Source: Bacteroidaceae bacterium (lineage in GTDB: Bacteria; Bacteroidota; Bacteroidia; Bacteroidales; Bacteroidaceae). From it: a stretch of DNA of 64,000 nucleotides. The notes beneath the pieces are model-generated. The model did no database searches and was not told the origin of the DNA. It saw nothing but the letters and a program-made list of their open reading frames with translations. Positions 1 to 8,581 of the stretch are shown here, piece after piece (position 1 is the stretch's first letter; each line of letters begins with the position of its first letter). The translations under genes and the position numbers were made by a program. Where the stretch lies: positions 1-64,000 of the forward strand of contig JAFSRW010000078.1 in NCBI GenBank assembly GCA_017445925.1, given 5' to 3'.

Positions 1-60
1 ATTCACGGACTTACGGAAATCCAAACGTTAACGTTAACGCTAACCTTAACTAGTTAAGAA
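1..60. repeat. AACGTTAAC-rich repeat, left part of a dispersed module
   Basis: The first bases resemble 58658-58800: both have a facing pair of the type TTACGGAAATCCAAACGTTAA, then CCTTAAC and AGTTAAGAA. The window edge cuts the element, so its true start is unknown. It contains palindromic GTTAAC hexamers in an irregular tandem. No coding sequence is supported here. Confidence 0.6.
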
Positions 61-124
61 TTTAAGTGGTTTAAGAGGGGTGATGGCTGATGGAAGATGT
101 GAATTGAAATTGTTGATTATTCTG

Positions 125-604
125 AAAAACAGGTAACACCTCACCTGAAATAGCGATAAGCCCGATAACCATGCGGGATGAATGAGTATTACCTGTTTGC
201 TCAACAGGTAACTAACAGGTAACACAACACCTAACATCATACAATTATGATGTCGAGTTAGTGTGTTACCTGTTAGTGAGGTGTTAGTTACCTGTTGCGA
301 CAATAGGTAACATCAGTTGCAAGCGATAACCATCGGATCTCAACGTTCAGCAAGTGAGGTGTTGCAAAAAATTTCAACGCTAACGTTAACGCTAACGATA
401 ACCATTATCTGAACTGAAAAATTATAATTTACAAAAAATATCTTTGACAAACCGATAATCGGGTAAAATATCAAAGGATGTTCTTTAGCATAAGAATTTT
501 TACTGCCTAACTGGGCAGCAAAAATTTTCAAGTTAGCCCGTAAGTTTTCTCAAACTGGGCAGAAAAAAGGAGGATAAAAGTGTACTTGGAAAATTATTTA
601 CATT
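125..604. repeat. Dispersed ~480-base non-coding module, copy A
   Basis: This stretch reappears, same orientation, at 59680-60162. Bases 306-366 match 59861-59921 without a difference (61 bases), and 468-511 match 60028-60071 (44 bases); the rest is similar with scattered changes. It carries about seven AACAGGTAAC boxes in both orientations and several AACACCTCAC/GTGAGGTGTT boxes, so it can fold back on itself. ACATCATA and TATGATGT at about 233-252 form a perfect 8-bp stem. Open frames over it are short and not conserved in copy B. I do not recognise the family; it could be a mobile non-coding element, a structured RNA or a protein-binding array. Confidence 0.8.
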
Positions 605-827
605 ATTGAGCAATGGCAAAAATGTTCCTAAAAGCGGGTGTTAATAAAAACAATTACTACTATTAAGGAAAAATTTTGCGGCCATTAATAGTAGCAAAAC
701 CAGCCATTAAGGGTGTATTAGGAGAAATAGGTAAAATTTGTTTACACTCCAAAGAATAAACGGAAACGATAAACAAAATGATGGAAGAAGGAAGAGGAAA
801 GATGGAAGAGGTATGGAGTTATAATAC
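605..827. other. Gene-free stretch with one inverted repeat
   Basis: No gene is supported. Bases 657-666 and 685-694 are perfect 10-base inverted repeats (CTACTATTAA / TTAATAGTAG) with an 18-base loop. Bases 780-815 are a purine-rich GGAAGAAGG low-complexity run, the reverse-strand type of the repeat at 55264-55343. Confidence 0.5.
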
Positions 828-852
828 AAAAAAAGAGTTCTGTAAAGAACTC
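828..852 (-). terminator. Rho-independent terminator of tRNA-Thr
   Basis: GAGTTC and GAACTC (835-852) form a 6-bp stem with a 6-base loop. On the minus strand it is followed by seven T. It lies just downstream of the tRNA 3' end. Confidence 0.8.
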
Positions 853-871
853 TCTGAATGCACGATTTTGA

Positions 872-943
<72 letters not shown>

Positions 944-954
944 AAAACCGAGTG

Positions 955-962
955 CAAAGGTA
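955..962 (-). promoter_or_regulatory. -7 box of tRNA-Thr
   Basis: The minus strand reads TACCTTTG, a full match to the Bacteroidetes TAnnTTTG element, about 12 bases before the tRNA. No convincing -33 TTTG is at the usual distance. Confidence 0.6.
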
Positions 963-1025
963 ATTCTTTTTTTCAAATTAGGGAAATTATACAAGGCTTT
1001 TTTCTGTAAAGTAGAGAGAATTCTG

Positions 1026-1033
1026 TAATTTTG
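1026..1033 (+). promoter_or_regulatory. -7 box of mltG
   Basis: TAATTTTG fits the Bacteroidetes -7 element and lies 23 bases before the mltG ATG. The -33 region is only T-rich. Confidence 0.5.
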
Positions 1034-1056
1034 TGACCTCAATCAGATGTTGAAAC

Positions 1057-2058
1057 ATGAGCAAGAAAATAAAATATACCATTATAGGCGTCTGCACTGC
1101 TGTATGTGCAGGCATAATAATAACGAGCAGCCTCTTCTTCGGCAAACCAGCCAATGGCTCGGAAGAGAGTATTATCTACATTGATAAGGACGATACGCCT
1201 GACAGCGTGTTTCTGAAGGCCCAATTAGGTTGGAGAGGAAATCTGCTTAACAGAATTATACCCTACAGACATGTGAGGACAGGACGATATGTTATAGAGC
1301 CCAATACGGACATCCTGACGCTTTACCGTAAACTGAGGAACGGACAGCAGGACCCTATTCTGCTGACTATACCTACCTGCCGCACATTGGACCGTCTGGC
1401 AGGCGCAATATCCAAGAAACTGATGCTGGACAGCCTGACGCTGGTAAATACTTTTACGGATGAGGAGTGCTGTAAACAATTGGGGTACAGCACGGCTACT
1501 CTACCCGCTCTGTTTATTCCCAACACTTACGAGGTGTACTGGGACATCTCTCTGAAGGGGCTTATGGCTCGAATGCAGAAGGAGAACAAGGCTTTCTGGA
1601 ACAACGAACGGGAAAAGAAAGCTAAGGAACTGGGGCTGACACATGAGGAGATATGTACGCTGGCCAGCATTGTGGACGAGGAAACAGCCAACGATGCAGA
1701 GAAGCCTATCATAGCAGGACTGTACCTGAACCGTTTGCACAAGGGAATGCTGCTTCAGGCCGACCCAACGGTAAAGTTTGCCGTGGGTGACTTTACGCTG
1801 AGACGTATATTAGGCAAACACTTGGAAAAAGAAAGTGCGTATAATACATATATTAATACCGGGTTGCCACCAGGTCCCATTCGCATAGCCAGCATAAAGG
1901 GCATTGACGCCGTACTGGACCACCAAAAACATAACTACCTTTACATGTGTGCCAAGGCTGACTTCTCTGGTACGCACGAATATGCCGCAACCTTTAGCGA
2001 ACACAAAAAAAATGCCCGCAACTATATACGGGCACTGAATGAGAGAAATATTCACTAA
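1057..2058 (+). CDS. mltG: Endolytic murein transglycosylase MltG
   Basis: MltG cleaves nascent peptidoglycan strands inside the chain and sets glycan length. The 333-residue protein has a short cytoplasmic start, one membrane anchor (about 7-29), then a periplasmic YceG domain. The family core is present at about 205-211 (SIVDEET, with the invariant Glu), followed by YLNRLHKGMLLQADPTV and the late NTYINTGLPPGPI segment. Length fits the family. The 3' end overlaps the convergent amylomaltase gene by four bases. Confidence 0.95.
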   Translation: MSKKIKYTIIGVCTAVCAGIIITSSLFFGKPANGSEESIIYIDKDDTPDSVFLKAQLGWRGNLLNRIIPYRHVRTGRYVIEPNTDILTLYRKLRNGQQDPILLTIPTCRTLDRLAGAISKKLMLDSLTLVNTFTDEECCKQLGYSTATLPALFIPNTYEVYWDISLKGLMARMQKENKAFWNNEREKKAKELGLTHEEICTLASIVDEETANDAEKPIIAGLYLNRLHKGMLLQADPTVKFAVGDFTLRRILGKHLEKESAYNTYINTGLPPGPIRIASIKGIDAVLDHQKHNYLYMCAKADFSGTHEYAATFSEHKKNARNYIRALNERNIH

Positions 2059-4733
2059 GATCGACCGCTATTGGAAATCAGATGTTGTATGCGCGAAGTA
2101 AGCTCTGCATTGGATTGGAGCTCTTCGATGTTAAGGTGCATACGATAACCCCAATAGTTCTTAGGATTAGCGGGCACATTTATTCGCTCGGCCTCGATAT
2201 TGGAGAAGCGAACGCCCTCGTCGATGGAAAGCCAATCCTGTAGACTGATGAGACAAAGCATGGAGGGACACGCCAAATGACGTGCCACGATTTCCTCGCA
2301 CAATTCTCCTGAGATTTGCTCTGGTGCAAAACCCTTATGCTGGAGTACCTGATTATAATAACGCTGAACACGCTGATAATCCTCTTGCCACCATCCGCGT
2401 AAAGTTGGCATATCATGCGTGAAGATAGTTGCCACACTACGATAAGGATTGTCTGAGAGACGGGCAAAGGTCTGACCAACGGCCTTGGGCATGGTCTGAA
2501 TCTCGAGTGAGAGAATCTTAAGGTTATCCAATACGGGGGCTACACACGAAGGCACCATTCCCAAATCCTCGGCACAAACCAGCATACGTGTACTCTGTAC
2601 AAGGATGGGAAGTTTCTTCATGGCGTGAGCATACCAGAAGTCGTTATGACGATGATAGAAATAATCCTCGTAAAGATTATTGAATGCCTTTTGTTCCTCG
2701 GCCGATAGTGACTGGAATACGCTATCTGACTGAACAGAAATACGAGGATGAAGCAACTGAGGATTCTGGTCATCAGCTATAAAGAGAACATTATTGATGA
2801 GTTTAAACAACCCATCGCGACACAGTGGAGCTTTCTTCTTAGTTGAGCCCTCGAAGTATGCCATTACCTTACGCTGGGTAGAGAATTCCTCTTTAAGGTC
2901 ATAGGTTCCGTCGCAGCAATCTATCAGGAAGTTCTTGGCAACCTTAACGGCTTCGGACCCGAAAATCTGCGTCAACACACTATCGGTAATATAGGGGCGG
3001 GTGAAGAAGTCATAACGGTATCGCAGGCCGTATCGTTCTATCTCGTCGGCACTCAAGGGAAGAGAGGGAGAGAAATATCCGAGAAGTCCCTGTACGCTAT
3101 GAAGTGGTATCTGCCAGATACGGAAGAAACCTAAGACGTGATCTATGCGATAAGCATCGAAGTATTCGGCCATCTTCTGGAGGCGACGAACCCACCATCG
3201 GTATCCGTCCTGTGCCATTCGCTCCCAGTTATACGTAGGGAATCCCCAGTTCTGACCTGTAACGCTGAAATCATCTGGTGGAGCACCTGCCTGACTGTTC
3301 ATGTGGAAATAATATGGCTCGTGCCAGGCTTCCACGCTATACCGACTGATGCCAATGGGAATATCGCCCTTAAAGACAACCTTATGCCTATGAGCATACT
3401 CTGTAGCTGCAGACAGTTGCTTGTGCAGAAGATACTGAACAAAGGCATAATATCCCAACTGTGGCTGATGCTCCTTAGCAAAGGAAAGAATCTGAGGCTC
3501 ATTATATTTGCTATATTCCGGCCACTGATTGAAATCGCAGGTGCCGTATTCGTCGCGAAGCAGACTATAGACTGTATAGGGAAGCAGCCAGTCGTTATTC
3601 TTCTGACAGAATGTGACATAGCCAACATCATCGAGCAAATCAGATGCATGCTGCTGGTAAAGCCTTCGGAGGTAACGATGCTTAAGTGCATTTACCTTGG
3701 CATATTGCATTTGCACCATTGCATTTAAAGCAGCCCTATCCTTCTCATACTCCTGCATAAAATCCTTATCATCAATAGCGGGTAGCTGCCTTATATCTAT
3801 GTACATGGGATGCAGCGCGTATATGCTGATGCTGTTATACGGATAACTGTCAGCATCGGTATGCGTCTGGGTGGTATCATAGATGGGCAAAAGCTGAATA
3901 ACATGCATTCCTGCCCGTTCTGCCCAATCGGTCATTTTGCAGAGGTCGCCAAAATCACCTACGCCCTGACTCTGTTCACTACGTAAAGAGAATACGGGAA
4001 CTACAAGTCCTGCCGTACGCCATCTGCCTTCGGAGAGATGAAGAATATTATCTGACAAGACAATGATTCTGTTTGGCTCAACTGAGTAGTTGGGAGAATG
4101 GCGGTTGTCACCCTCTTCCCAGGCAATGAGATTTCCTGTTTCCTCATCCAGTATTACATATTTATATTGGAATGGCGTATCTACTCCCTCGGCACTGATA
4201 GCAAGTACCCATTCATTAATACCGGCACGCGACATTCGCAATGAATAGCGTGGTTCCCAAGTGCCCAACTGGGGAATGCTGCCTACAAGAGCCAGCACCT
4301 GACCTGAGCGCAACTGAGGTGCCTGAATACGGAAGACAAGCGTCTTACTGAAATATGCCAAGAAAGCCTGCTGGGGAGGCACACCAGATATACAGTTTGT
4401 ATAGGCAGAACTGTACATGTGGTTACTGAGAGGAATATCGCGCCAGGCATCAGAGAAGATGAAGACATGATTGGGAGAGGCATTGAACGCACGTGGTACA
4501 AGGTTCCATTCGCGACGTACAATCACGCCATTTTCATAAATTACATACTGGTATGAGAAGGACTGAGTGTCATTGTTATTATAAAACACCTCGCCTTTCC
4601 ACAACAATCCATCCTGTGTATCAAGCAGAATATGTTCTGTGATACACTTCCCACCTATCATGTAACGTGAGATGACAACACCAACCTGTTGGCCCCATTC
4701 GGTACGATATTCGATTGAAAAGTGAAATTTCAT
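2055..4733 (-). CDS. malQ: 4-alpha-glucanotransferase (GH77, DPE2-like, starch-binding domains)
   Basis: This enzyme transfers glucan segments between maltodextrins, linking starch or glycogen breakdown to the glucose pool. At 892 residues it is far longer than classical MalQ. The first ~270 residues look like two CBM20 starch-binding domains (FRIQAPQLRSGQVLALVGS with LGTWEP). The GH77 barrel carries the nucleophile region AYRIDHVLGFFRIW near 530, the acid/base motif CAEDLG near 718 and THDMPTLRGWW near 770. The layout matches plant DPE2 and its Bacteroidetes relatives. With the phosphorylase (31087) and synthase (33685) it fits cytoplasmic glycogen turnover. A TATTTTTG box lies upstream at 4757-4764. 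Confidence 0.95.
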   Translation of the reverse strand: MKFHFSIEYRTEWGQQVGVVISRYMIGGKCITEHILLDTQDGLLWKGEVFYNNNDTQSFSYQYVIYENGVIVRREWNLVPRAFNASPNHVFIFSDAWRDIPLSNHMYSSAYTNCISGVPPQQAFLAYFSKTLVFRIQAPQLRSGQVLALVGSIPQLGTWEPRYSLRMSRAGINEWVLAISAEGVDTPFQYKYVILDEETGNLIAWEEGDNRHSPNYSVEPNRIIVLSDNILHLSEGRWRTAGLVVPVFSLRSEQSQGVGDFGDLCKMTDWAERAGMHVIQLLPIYDTTQTHTDADSYPYNSISIYALHPMYIDIRQLPAIDDKDFMQEYEKDRAALNAMVQMQYAKVNALKHRYLRRLYQQHASDLLDDVGYVTFCQKNNDWLLPYTVYSLLRDEYGTCDFNQWPEYSKYNEPQILSFAKEHQPQLGYYAFVQYLLHKQLSAATEYAHRHKVVFKGDIPIGISRYSVEAWHEPYYFHMNSQAGAPPDDFSVTGQNWGFPTYNWERMAQDGYRWWVRRLQKMAEYFDAYRIDHVLGFFRIWQIPLHSVQGLLGYFSPSLPLSADEIERYGLRYRYDFFTRPYITDSVLTQIFGSEAVKVAKNFLIDCCDGTYDLKEEFSTQRKVMAYFEGSTKKKAPLCRDGLFKLINNVLFIADDQNPQLLHPRISVQSDSVFQSLSAEEQKAFNNLYEDYFYHRHNDFWYAHAMKKLPILVQSTRMLVCAEDLGMVPSCVAPVLDNLKILSLEIQTMPKAVGQTFARLSDNPYRSVATIFTHDMPTLRGWWQEDYQRVQRYYNQVLQHKGFAPEQISGELCEEIVARHLACPSMLCLISLQDWLSIDEGVRFSNIEAERINVPANPKNYWGYRMHLNIEELQSNAELTSRIQHLISNSGRS

Positions 4734-4756
4734 ACACTTATTTCATTAGTTTTGCA

Positions 4757-4764
4757 CAAAAATA
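4757..4764 (-). promoter_or_regulatory. -7 box of the amylomaltase gene
   Basis: The minus strand reads TATTTTTG, 23 bases before the ATG. The upstream sequence is very A/T-rich with no clear TTTG at the -33 position. Confidence 0.5.
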
Positions 4765-4815
4765 GGGAAAAAACGGGAAAAAAAAAGGTTTTTTTAAAAA
4801 AAGTAACGCGAAGAC

Positions 4816-4846
4816 TTGCCTAAATGATAAAATGAGACTATCTTTG
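4816..4846 (+). promoter_or_regulatory. Promoter of the structured RNA
   Basis: TTG at 4816-4818, a 20-base spacer and TATCTTTG at 4839-4846 match the Bacteroidetes consensus. The transcript would start near 4852. Confidence 0.75.
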
Positions 4847-4851
4847 CCAAT

Positions 4852-5095
4852 GAAGATGAGACAAAATACCGCACTGGTTAGATCGGGATACTCATCAGTA
4901 ATATTTATGAAACCGAGAACGCTTCGCATGCTAATGGCGGGCCACGCCCTGTGAAGGGTAACCTTTGAGTCGGTGGATTACAAAGGCTGCGAGCACTCAA
5001 AACTTGTTCTTTCGGAGTTTCATCACATCACCAGTGCGGTTTTATATAAAATGAAGCGTGCCTCCCTTTTAAAGAGAAGCACGCTACTTTTTTTG
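4852..5095 (+). ncRNA. Bacteroidales-1 type RNA, 6S-like rod
   Basis: A promoter and a terminator bracket a non-coding stretch that folds into a long rod. The closing stem pairs 4868-4878 with 5030-5040 (ACCGCACTGGT / ACCAGTGCGGT, 11 perfect pairs). Inside, GAAACCGAGAAC can pair with GTTCTTTCGGAGTTTC, GCTTCGCA with TGCGAGC, and CCTTTG with CAAAGG. The Bacteroidales-1 motif is known from Bacteroidales, has this promoter type, ends at a terminator and lies beside the L20 gene, as here. A ~185-nt rod with a long closing stem also resembles 6S RNA. Assignment rests on position and folding by eye. Confidence 0.7.
5055..5094 (+). terminator. Terminator of the structured RNA
   Basis: AGCGTGC (5055-5061) pairs with GCACGCT (5079-5085), followed by seven T at 5088-5094. 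It may also stop rplT transcripts from the other strand, where the T run is weaker. Confidence 0.8.
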
Positions 5096-5117
5096 TAAAT
5101 CTCAGAGAGGACTGAAA

Positions 5118-5462
5118 TTACTTAACCTTAGCAACGATAGCCTTGAAAGCCTCAGGGTGGTTAACTGCGAGGTCAGCGAGCACCTTACGGTTAATCTCGA
5201 TACCAGCCTTGTGCAGAAGACCCATCAACTGAGAATAGCTCAAACCCTCCATACGAGCAGCAGCGTTGATACGCTGAATCCACAAAGCACGGAAGTTACG
5301 CTTCTTGGTGCGACGATCGCGGAAAGCGTAGGTAAGACCCTTCTCCCAAGTGTTTTTAGCAACAGTCCAAACATTCTTACGGGCACCAAAGTAACCTCTG
5401 GTGAGACCCAGGATTTTCTTTCTCTTAGCTCTTGAAGCTACATGATTTACTGATCTTGGCAT
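5118..5462 (-). CDS. rplT: 50S ribosomal protein L20
   Basis: L20 binds 23S rRNA and is needed early in 50S assembly. The 114-residue basic protein starts [17 protein letters not shown] and contains GYFGARKN and [11 protein letters not shown], both typical of L20. It ends the infC-rpmI-rplT cluster and is 106 bases after rpmI. In other bacteria L20 represses this operon; no such site can be shown here. Confidence 0.98.
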   Translation of the reverse strand: MPRSVNHVASRAKRKKILGLTRGYFGARKNVWTVAKNTWEKGLTYAFRDRRTKKRNFRALWIQRINAAARMEGLSYSQLMGLLHKAGIEINRKVLADLAVNHPEAFKAIVAKVK

Positions 5463-5568
5463 AATTTTTTTTTCTTTTTGAACGTTAGCGCCGTCTATCT
5501 GAGGACGAACTTTGTGCTACCCGTTCGGTTAATAACTAAAGTTAAAAACTGCGTCTTGACATTTGGGT

Positions 5569-5766
5569 TTAACGCATACACAGGAGGTCACGTACCTGCT
5601 TCATGTTCTCAGTCACTACGATAGCGCTGTGATCCAGGTTTCTCTTCTGTTTCTTTGTTTTCTTTGTCAAGATGTGGCTGTGGTATGCGTGATGACGCTT
5701 TACCTTGCCTGTACCGGTGAGCGTGAATCTCTTCTTGGCGCCGGAATTAGTCTTTACTTTTGGCAT
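5569..5766 (-). CDS. rpmI: 50S ribosomal protein L35
   Basis: This 65-residue basic protein begins [13 protein letters not shown] and contains [13 protein letters not shown], the L35 signature region. The ATG at 5766 is chosen because a longer frame adds a hydrophobic stretch not found in L35. It lies 78 bases after infC and 106 before rplT in the standard order. Confidence 0.97.
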   Translation of the reverse strand: MPKVKTNSGAKKRFTLTGTGKVKRHHAYHSHILTKKTKKQKRNLDHSAIVVTENMKQVRDLLCMR

Positions 5767-5844
5767 AATTGTTTTAATTTGTTTAATTAATATTAATAAT
5801 AGATGTGGCAACGCATATACCAGGGCGTTACGCACTATCGTTTT

Positions 5845-6507
5845 TTAATCATCGAAATCCTCACCCTCAACCTTAGGACCGGTATACTCCTTGCGTGCTT
5901 TCTGCTGTGGAGCTTTCTTTTCCTTTGGCTTATCGTTCACCATCTCCTGTGCTGTACTCTCAAGAATCTTCTTGGCCTGAGAAGGCTGCTTCTTAGGAGC
6001 AATGAACATAATCATACGCTTTCCCTCGAGCTGGGGCATCTGCTCTACCTTACCGTAATCCTCCAAATCGGCAGCAAAACGAAGCAAAAGCACTTCTCCC
6101 TGTTCCTTGAAAAGAATGCTACGGCCTTTGAAGAAAACATAAGCCTTTACCTTATCTCCGTCAGAGAGGAAGCCTTGAGCATGCTTGAGTTTGAAATTGT
6201 AATCATGATCGTCAGTCTGGGGTCCGAACCTAATCTCCTTTACATCAACCTTAACCTGCTTGGCCTTAATTTCTTTCTGATGTTTTTTCTGCTGATAGAG
6301 GAACTTGCTGAAATCAATCAGACGGCATACAGGAGGTTCTGCATTAGGGGAGATTTCTACCAAATCTACACCTTTTTGCTCAGCTAACTGAATGGCTTTA
6401 AAGGTAGGAAGAACGGTTGATTCAATACCATCTCCGACGATACGAACTTCTCGCGCATGAATCTGTTCGTTGACGCGATACTGCAGTTTAGGATTCTCTT
6501 TTTTCAT
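5845..6507 (-). CDS. infC: Translation initiation factor IF-3
   Basis: IF-3 binds the 30S subunit, keeps it apart from 50S and proofreads initiator tRNA selection. The N-terminal domain ([16 protein letters not shown], then [20 protein letters not shown]), linker and C-terminal domain ([14 protein letters not shown]) are all present. A Lys-rich tail of about 40 residues follows, common in Bacteroidetes. The ATG at 6507 is preferred to an in-frame TTG at 6531. thrS ends 26 bases upstream. Confidence 0.97.
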   Translation of the reverse strand: MKKENPKLQYRVNEQIHAREVRIVGDGIESTVLPTFKAIQLAEQKGVDLVEISPNAEPPVCRLIDFSKFLYQQKKHQKEIKAKQVKVDVKEIRFGPQTDDHDYNFKLKHAQGFLSDGDKVKAYVFFKGRSILFKEQGEVLLLRFAADLEDYGKVEQMPQLEGKRMIMFIAPKKQPSQAKKILESTAQEMVNDKPKEKKAPQQKARKEYTGPKVEGEDFDD

Positions 6508-6533
6508 TAAATATTTTAAAATCGGGTGCAAAA

Positions 6534-8486
6534 TTACGAATTTTCTGTCATTTGACGTACTTCTTCGTTAATTTTCTTCGCAAATTCTTCAAATTTTACT
6601 GTTCCTTGCTCTCCTCCACCCTGCTGACGATAGCTAACGGTGCCTTCTGCCTGCTCTTTTTCGCCAACAATAATCATGTAAGGAGTATGCTTCATTTCGT
6701 TATCACGAATCTTACGTCCAATTTTCTCGTTGCGATCATCAATATATGAACGAACCTCCTGAGTATCAAAATAATCCTTTATCTGCTGAGCATATTCGAC
6801 ATACTTCTCACTGACGGGAAGAATAGCAACCTGATCAGGAGTCAGCCACAAAGGGAAATGACCAGCAGTATGCTCGATGAGCACAGCGCAGAAACGTTCC
6901 ATACTGCCAAAGGGAGCACGGTGAATCATAACGGGACGATGCCTGGCATTATCCTCACCAATGTATTCAAGCTGGAAACGCTGAGGCAACTGGTAGTCTA
7001 CCTGGATGGTACCTAACTGCCAACGACGTCCGATAGCATCCTTAACCATGAAGTCGAGCTTAGGACCATAGAAGGCAGCCTCGCCCAATTCGGTCTTAGC
7101 CTTCATACCCTTCTCTGCACAAGCATCGATAATGGCCTGTTCAGCATTAGCCCAATCCTCATCGCTACCAATATACTTCTCGGTATCATTAGGATCACGG
7201 AGAGAGATCTGCACCTCGACACTTTCATCAGAGAAATTGAAAATCTTGAATACATGCTGGATAATCTCCATAACCTTGATGAACTCATCCTTTACCTGAT
7301 CAGGACGGCAGAAGATATGAGCATCATCCTGTGTGAAACAACGAACACGGGTGAGTCCGTGCAATTCACCACTCTGCTCATAACGATATACCGTACCAAA
7401 CTCTGCACAGCGGAAAGGAAGCTCTCTGTAACTACGAGGCTTATTAGCATAAATCTCGCAGTGATGAGGACAGTTCATAGGTTTCAGCAGATACTCCTCG
7501 CCTTCTTCGGGTGTCTGAATGGGCTGGAAACTGTCTTTTCCGTAGTGATCCCAGTGACCAGATGTCTGATAAAGGTTCTTTCCACCGATGTTGGGAGTAA
7601 TAACCTCCTGATAACCGTATTTCTTCTGGATTCGACGCAACATATCCTGCAAACGCAGACGCATATCAGTTCCCTTAGGCAACCAAATGGGCAATCCCTT
7701 ACCCACACGCTCTGAGAACATAAAGAGTTCCATTTCCTTGCCAATCTTACGGTGGTCACGCTTCTTGGCCTCCTCAAGGATTACCAGATACTCATCCAGC
7801 ATCTTCTTTTTGGGGAAAGAGATTCCATACAGACGCTGCATCTGAGCCTTTGTAGCATCGCCGCGCCAAAAAGCACCAGCAACACTCATCAACTTAACAG
7901 CCTTGATGATACCAGTGGAAACAATATGAGGTCCTTTACACAAGTCAGTAAAATTACCCTGTGTATAAGTGGTAATACTTCCGTCCTCAAGATCCTGGTC
8001 AATATGCTCGCATTTATAAGTCTGACCGGCAGCACCAAACAACTTCAAACTGTCAGCCTTGCTTATTTCCTTGCGGACAACGGGCTCATCCTTACGAGCC
8101 AATTCAATCATCTTATCCTCAATCTGCTTGAAATCGCCCTCCTTAATCATTTCTCCGTTAGGAAGAAGAACATCATAGAAGAAGCCATTCTCAATAGCAG
8201 GGCCGAATCCAAACTGAATGCCGGGATAAAGCTCCTGTAAGGCTTCTGCCAACAAATGGGCACTTGTGTGCCAGAAGGCATGCTTACCTTCGTCATCATC
8301 AAATTTATAAAGGACAACCTTAGCATCTTCATTAATTGGACGGTTAAGTTCAATAGTTTCACCATTTACACCGCAAGCAATCACGTCTTGAGCCAAACGT
8401 GAGGAAATGCTTTCTGCTATCTGGTAACCTGATACGCCAGCCTCATACTCGCGTACAGAACCATCAGGAAAAGTAATTTTAATCAT
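6534..8486 (-). CDS. thrS: Threonyl-tRNA synthetase
   Basis: ThrS charges tRNA-Thr and edits mischarged serine. The 650-residue protein has an N-terminal TGS domain, the editing domain with [11 protein letters not shown] near 75, and the class II core with [10 protein letters not shown] (zinc Cys), [12 protein letters not shown] (motif 2) and [13 protein letters not shown] (motif 3). A C-terminal anticodon-binding domain follows. It heads the infC-rpmI-rplT group. A TATCTTTG box is at 8522-8529 on the minus strand, so the cluster probably starts there. Confidence 0.98.
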   Translation of the reverse strand: MIKITFPDGSVREYEAGVSGYQIAESISSRLAQDVIACGVNGETIELNRPINEDAKVVLYKFDDDEGKHAFWHTSAHLLAEALQELYPGIQFGFGPAIENGFFYDVLLPNGEMIKEGDFKQIEDKMIELARKDEPVVRKEISKADSLKLFGAAGQTYKCEHIDQDLEDGSITTYTQGNFTDLCKGPHIVSTGIIKAVKLMSVAGAFWRGDATKAQMQRLYGISFPKKKMLDEYLVILEEAKKRDHRKIGKEMELFMFSERVGKGLPIWLPKGTDMRLRLQDMLRRIQKKYGYQEVITPNIGGKNLYQTSGHWDHYGKDSFQPIQTPEEGEEYLLKPMNCPHHCEIYANKPRSYRELPFRCAEFGTVYRYEQSGELHGLTRVRCFTQDDAHIFCRPDQVKDEFIKVMEIIQHVFKIFNFSDESVEVQISLRDPNDTEKYIGSDEDWANAEQAIIDACAEKGMKAKTELGEAAFYGPKLDFMVKDAIGRRWQLGTIQVDYQLPQRFQLEYIGEDNARHRPVMIHRAPFGSMERFCAVLIEHTAGHFPLWLTPDQVAILPVSEKYVEYAQQIKDYFDTQEVRSYIDDRNEKIGRKIRDNEMKHTPYMIIVGEKEQAEGTVSYRQQGGGEQGTVKFEEFAKKINEEVRQMTENS

Positions 8487-8581
8487 ATATCGTTTTTGTT
8501 TATGTACCTAAAAATGAGCTGCAAAGATAATTATAAAATGTTAAAACAAGAAATACTAGTCTAAAAGTTTTCTTTTAATTG

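Noticed and set aside
46..531. Two minus-strand frames of 85 and 63 codons
   Set aside because: They lie in the dispersed repeat module and are not kept in its second copy at 59680-60162.
3138..3728. 196-codon plus-strand frame inside the amylomaltase gene
   Set aside because: It is antisense to a well-supported enzyme and has no recognisable domain.
5803..6387. 194-codon plus-strand frame over infC
   Set aside because: Its hydrophobic residues are the reverse of the Lys/Glu-rich IF-3 codons.
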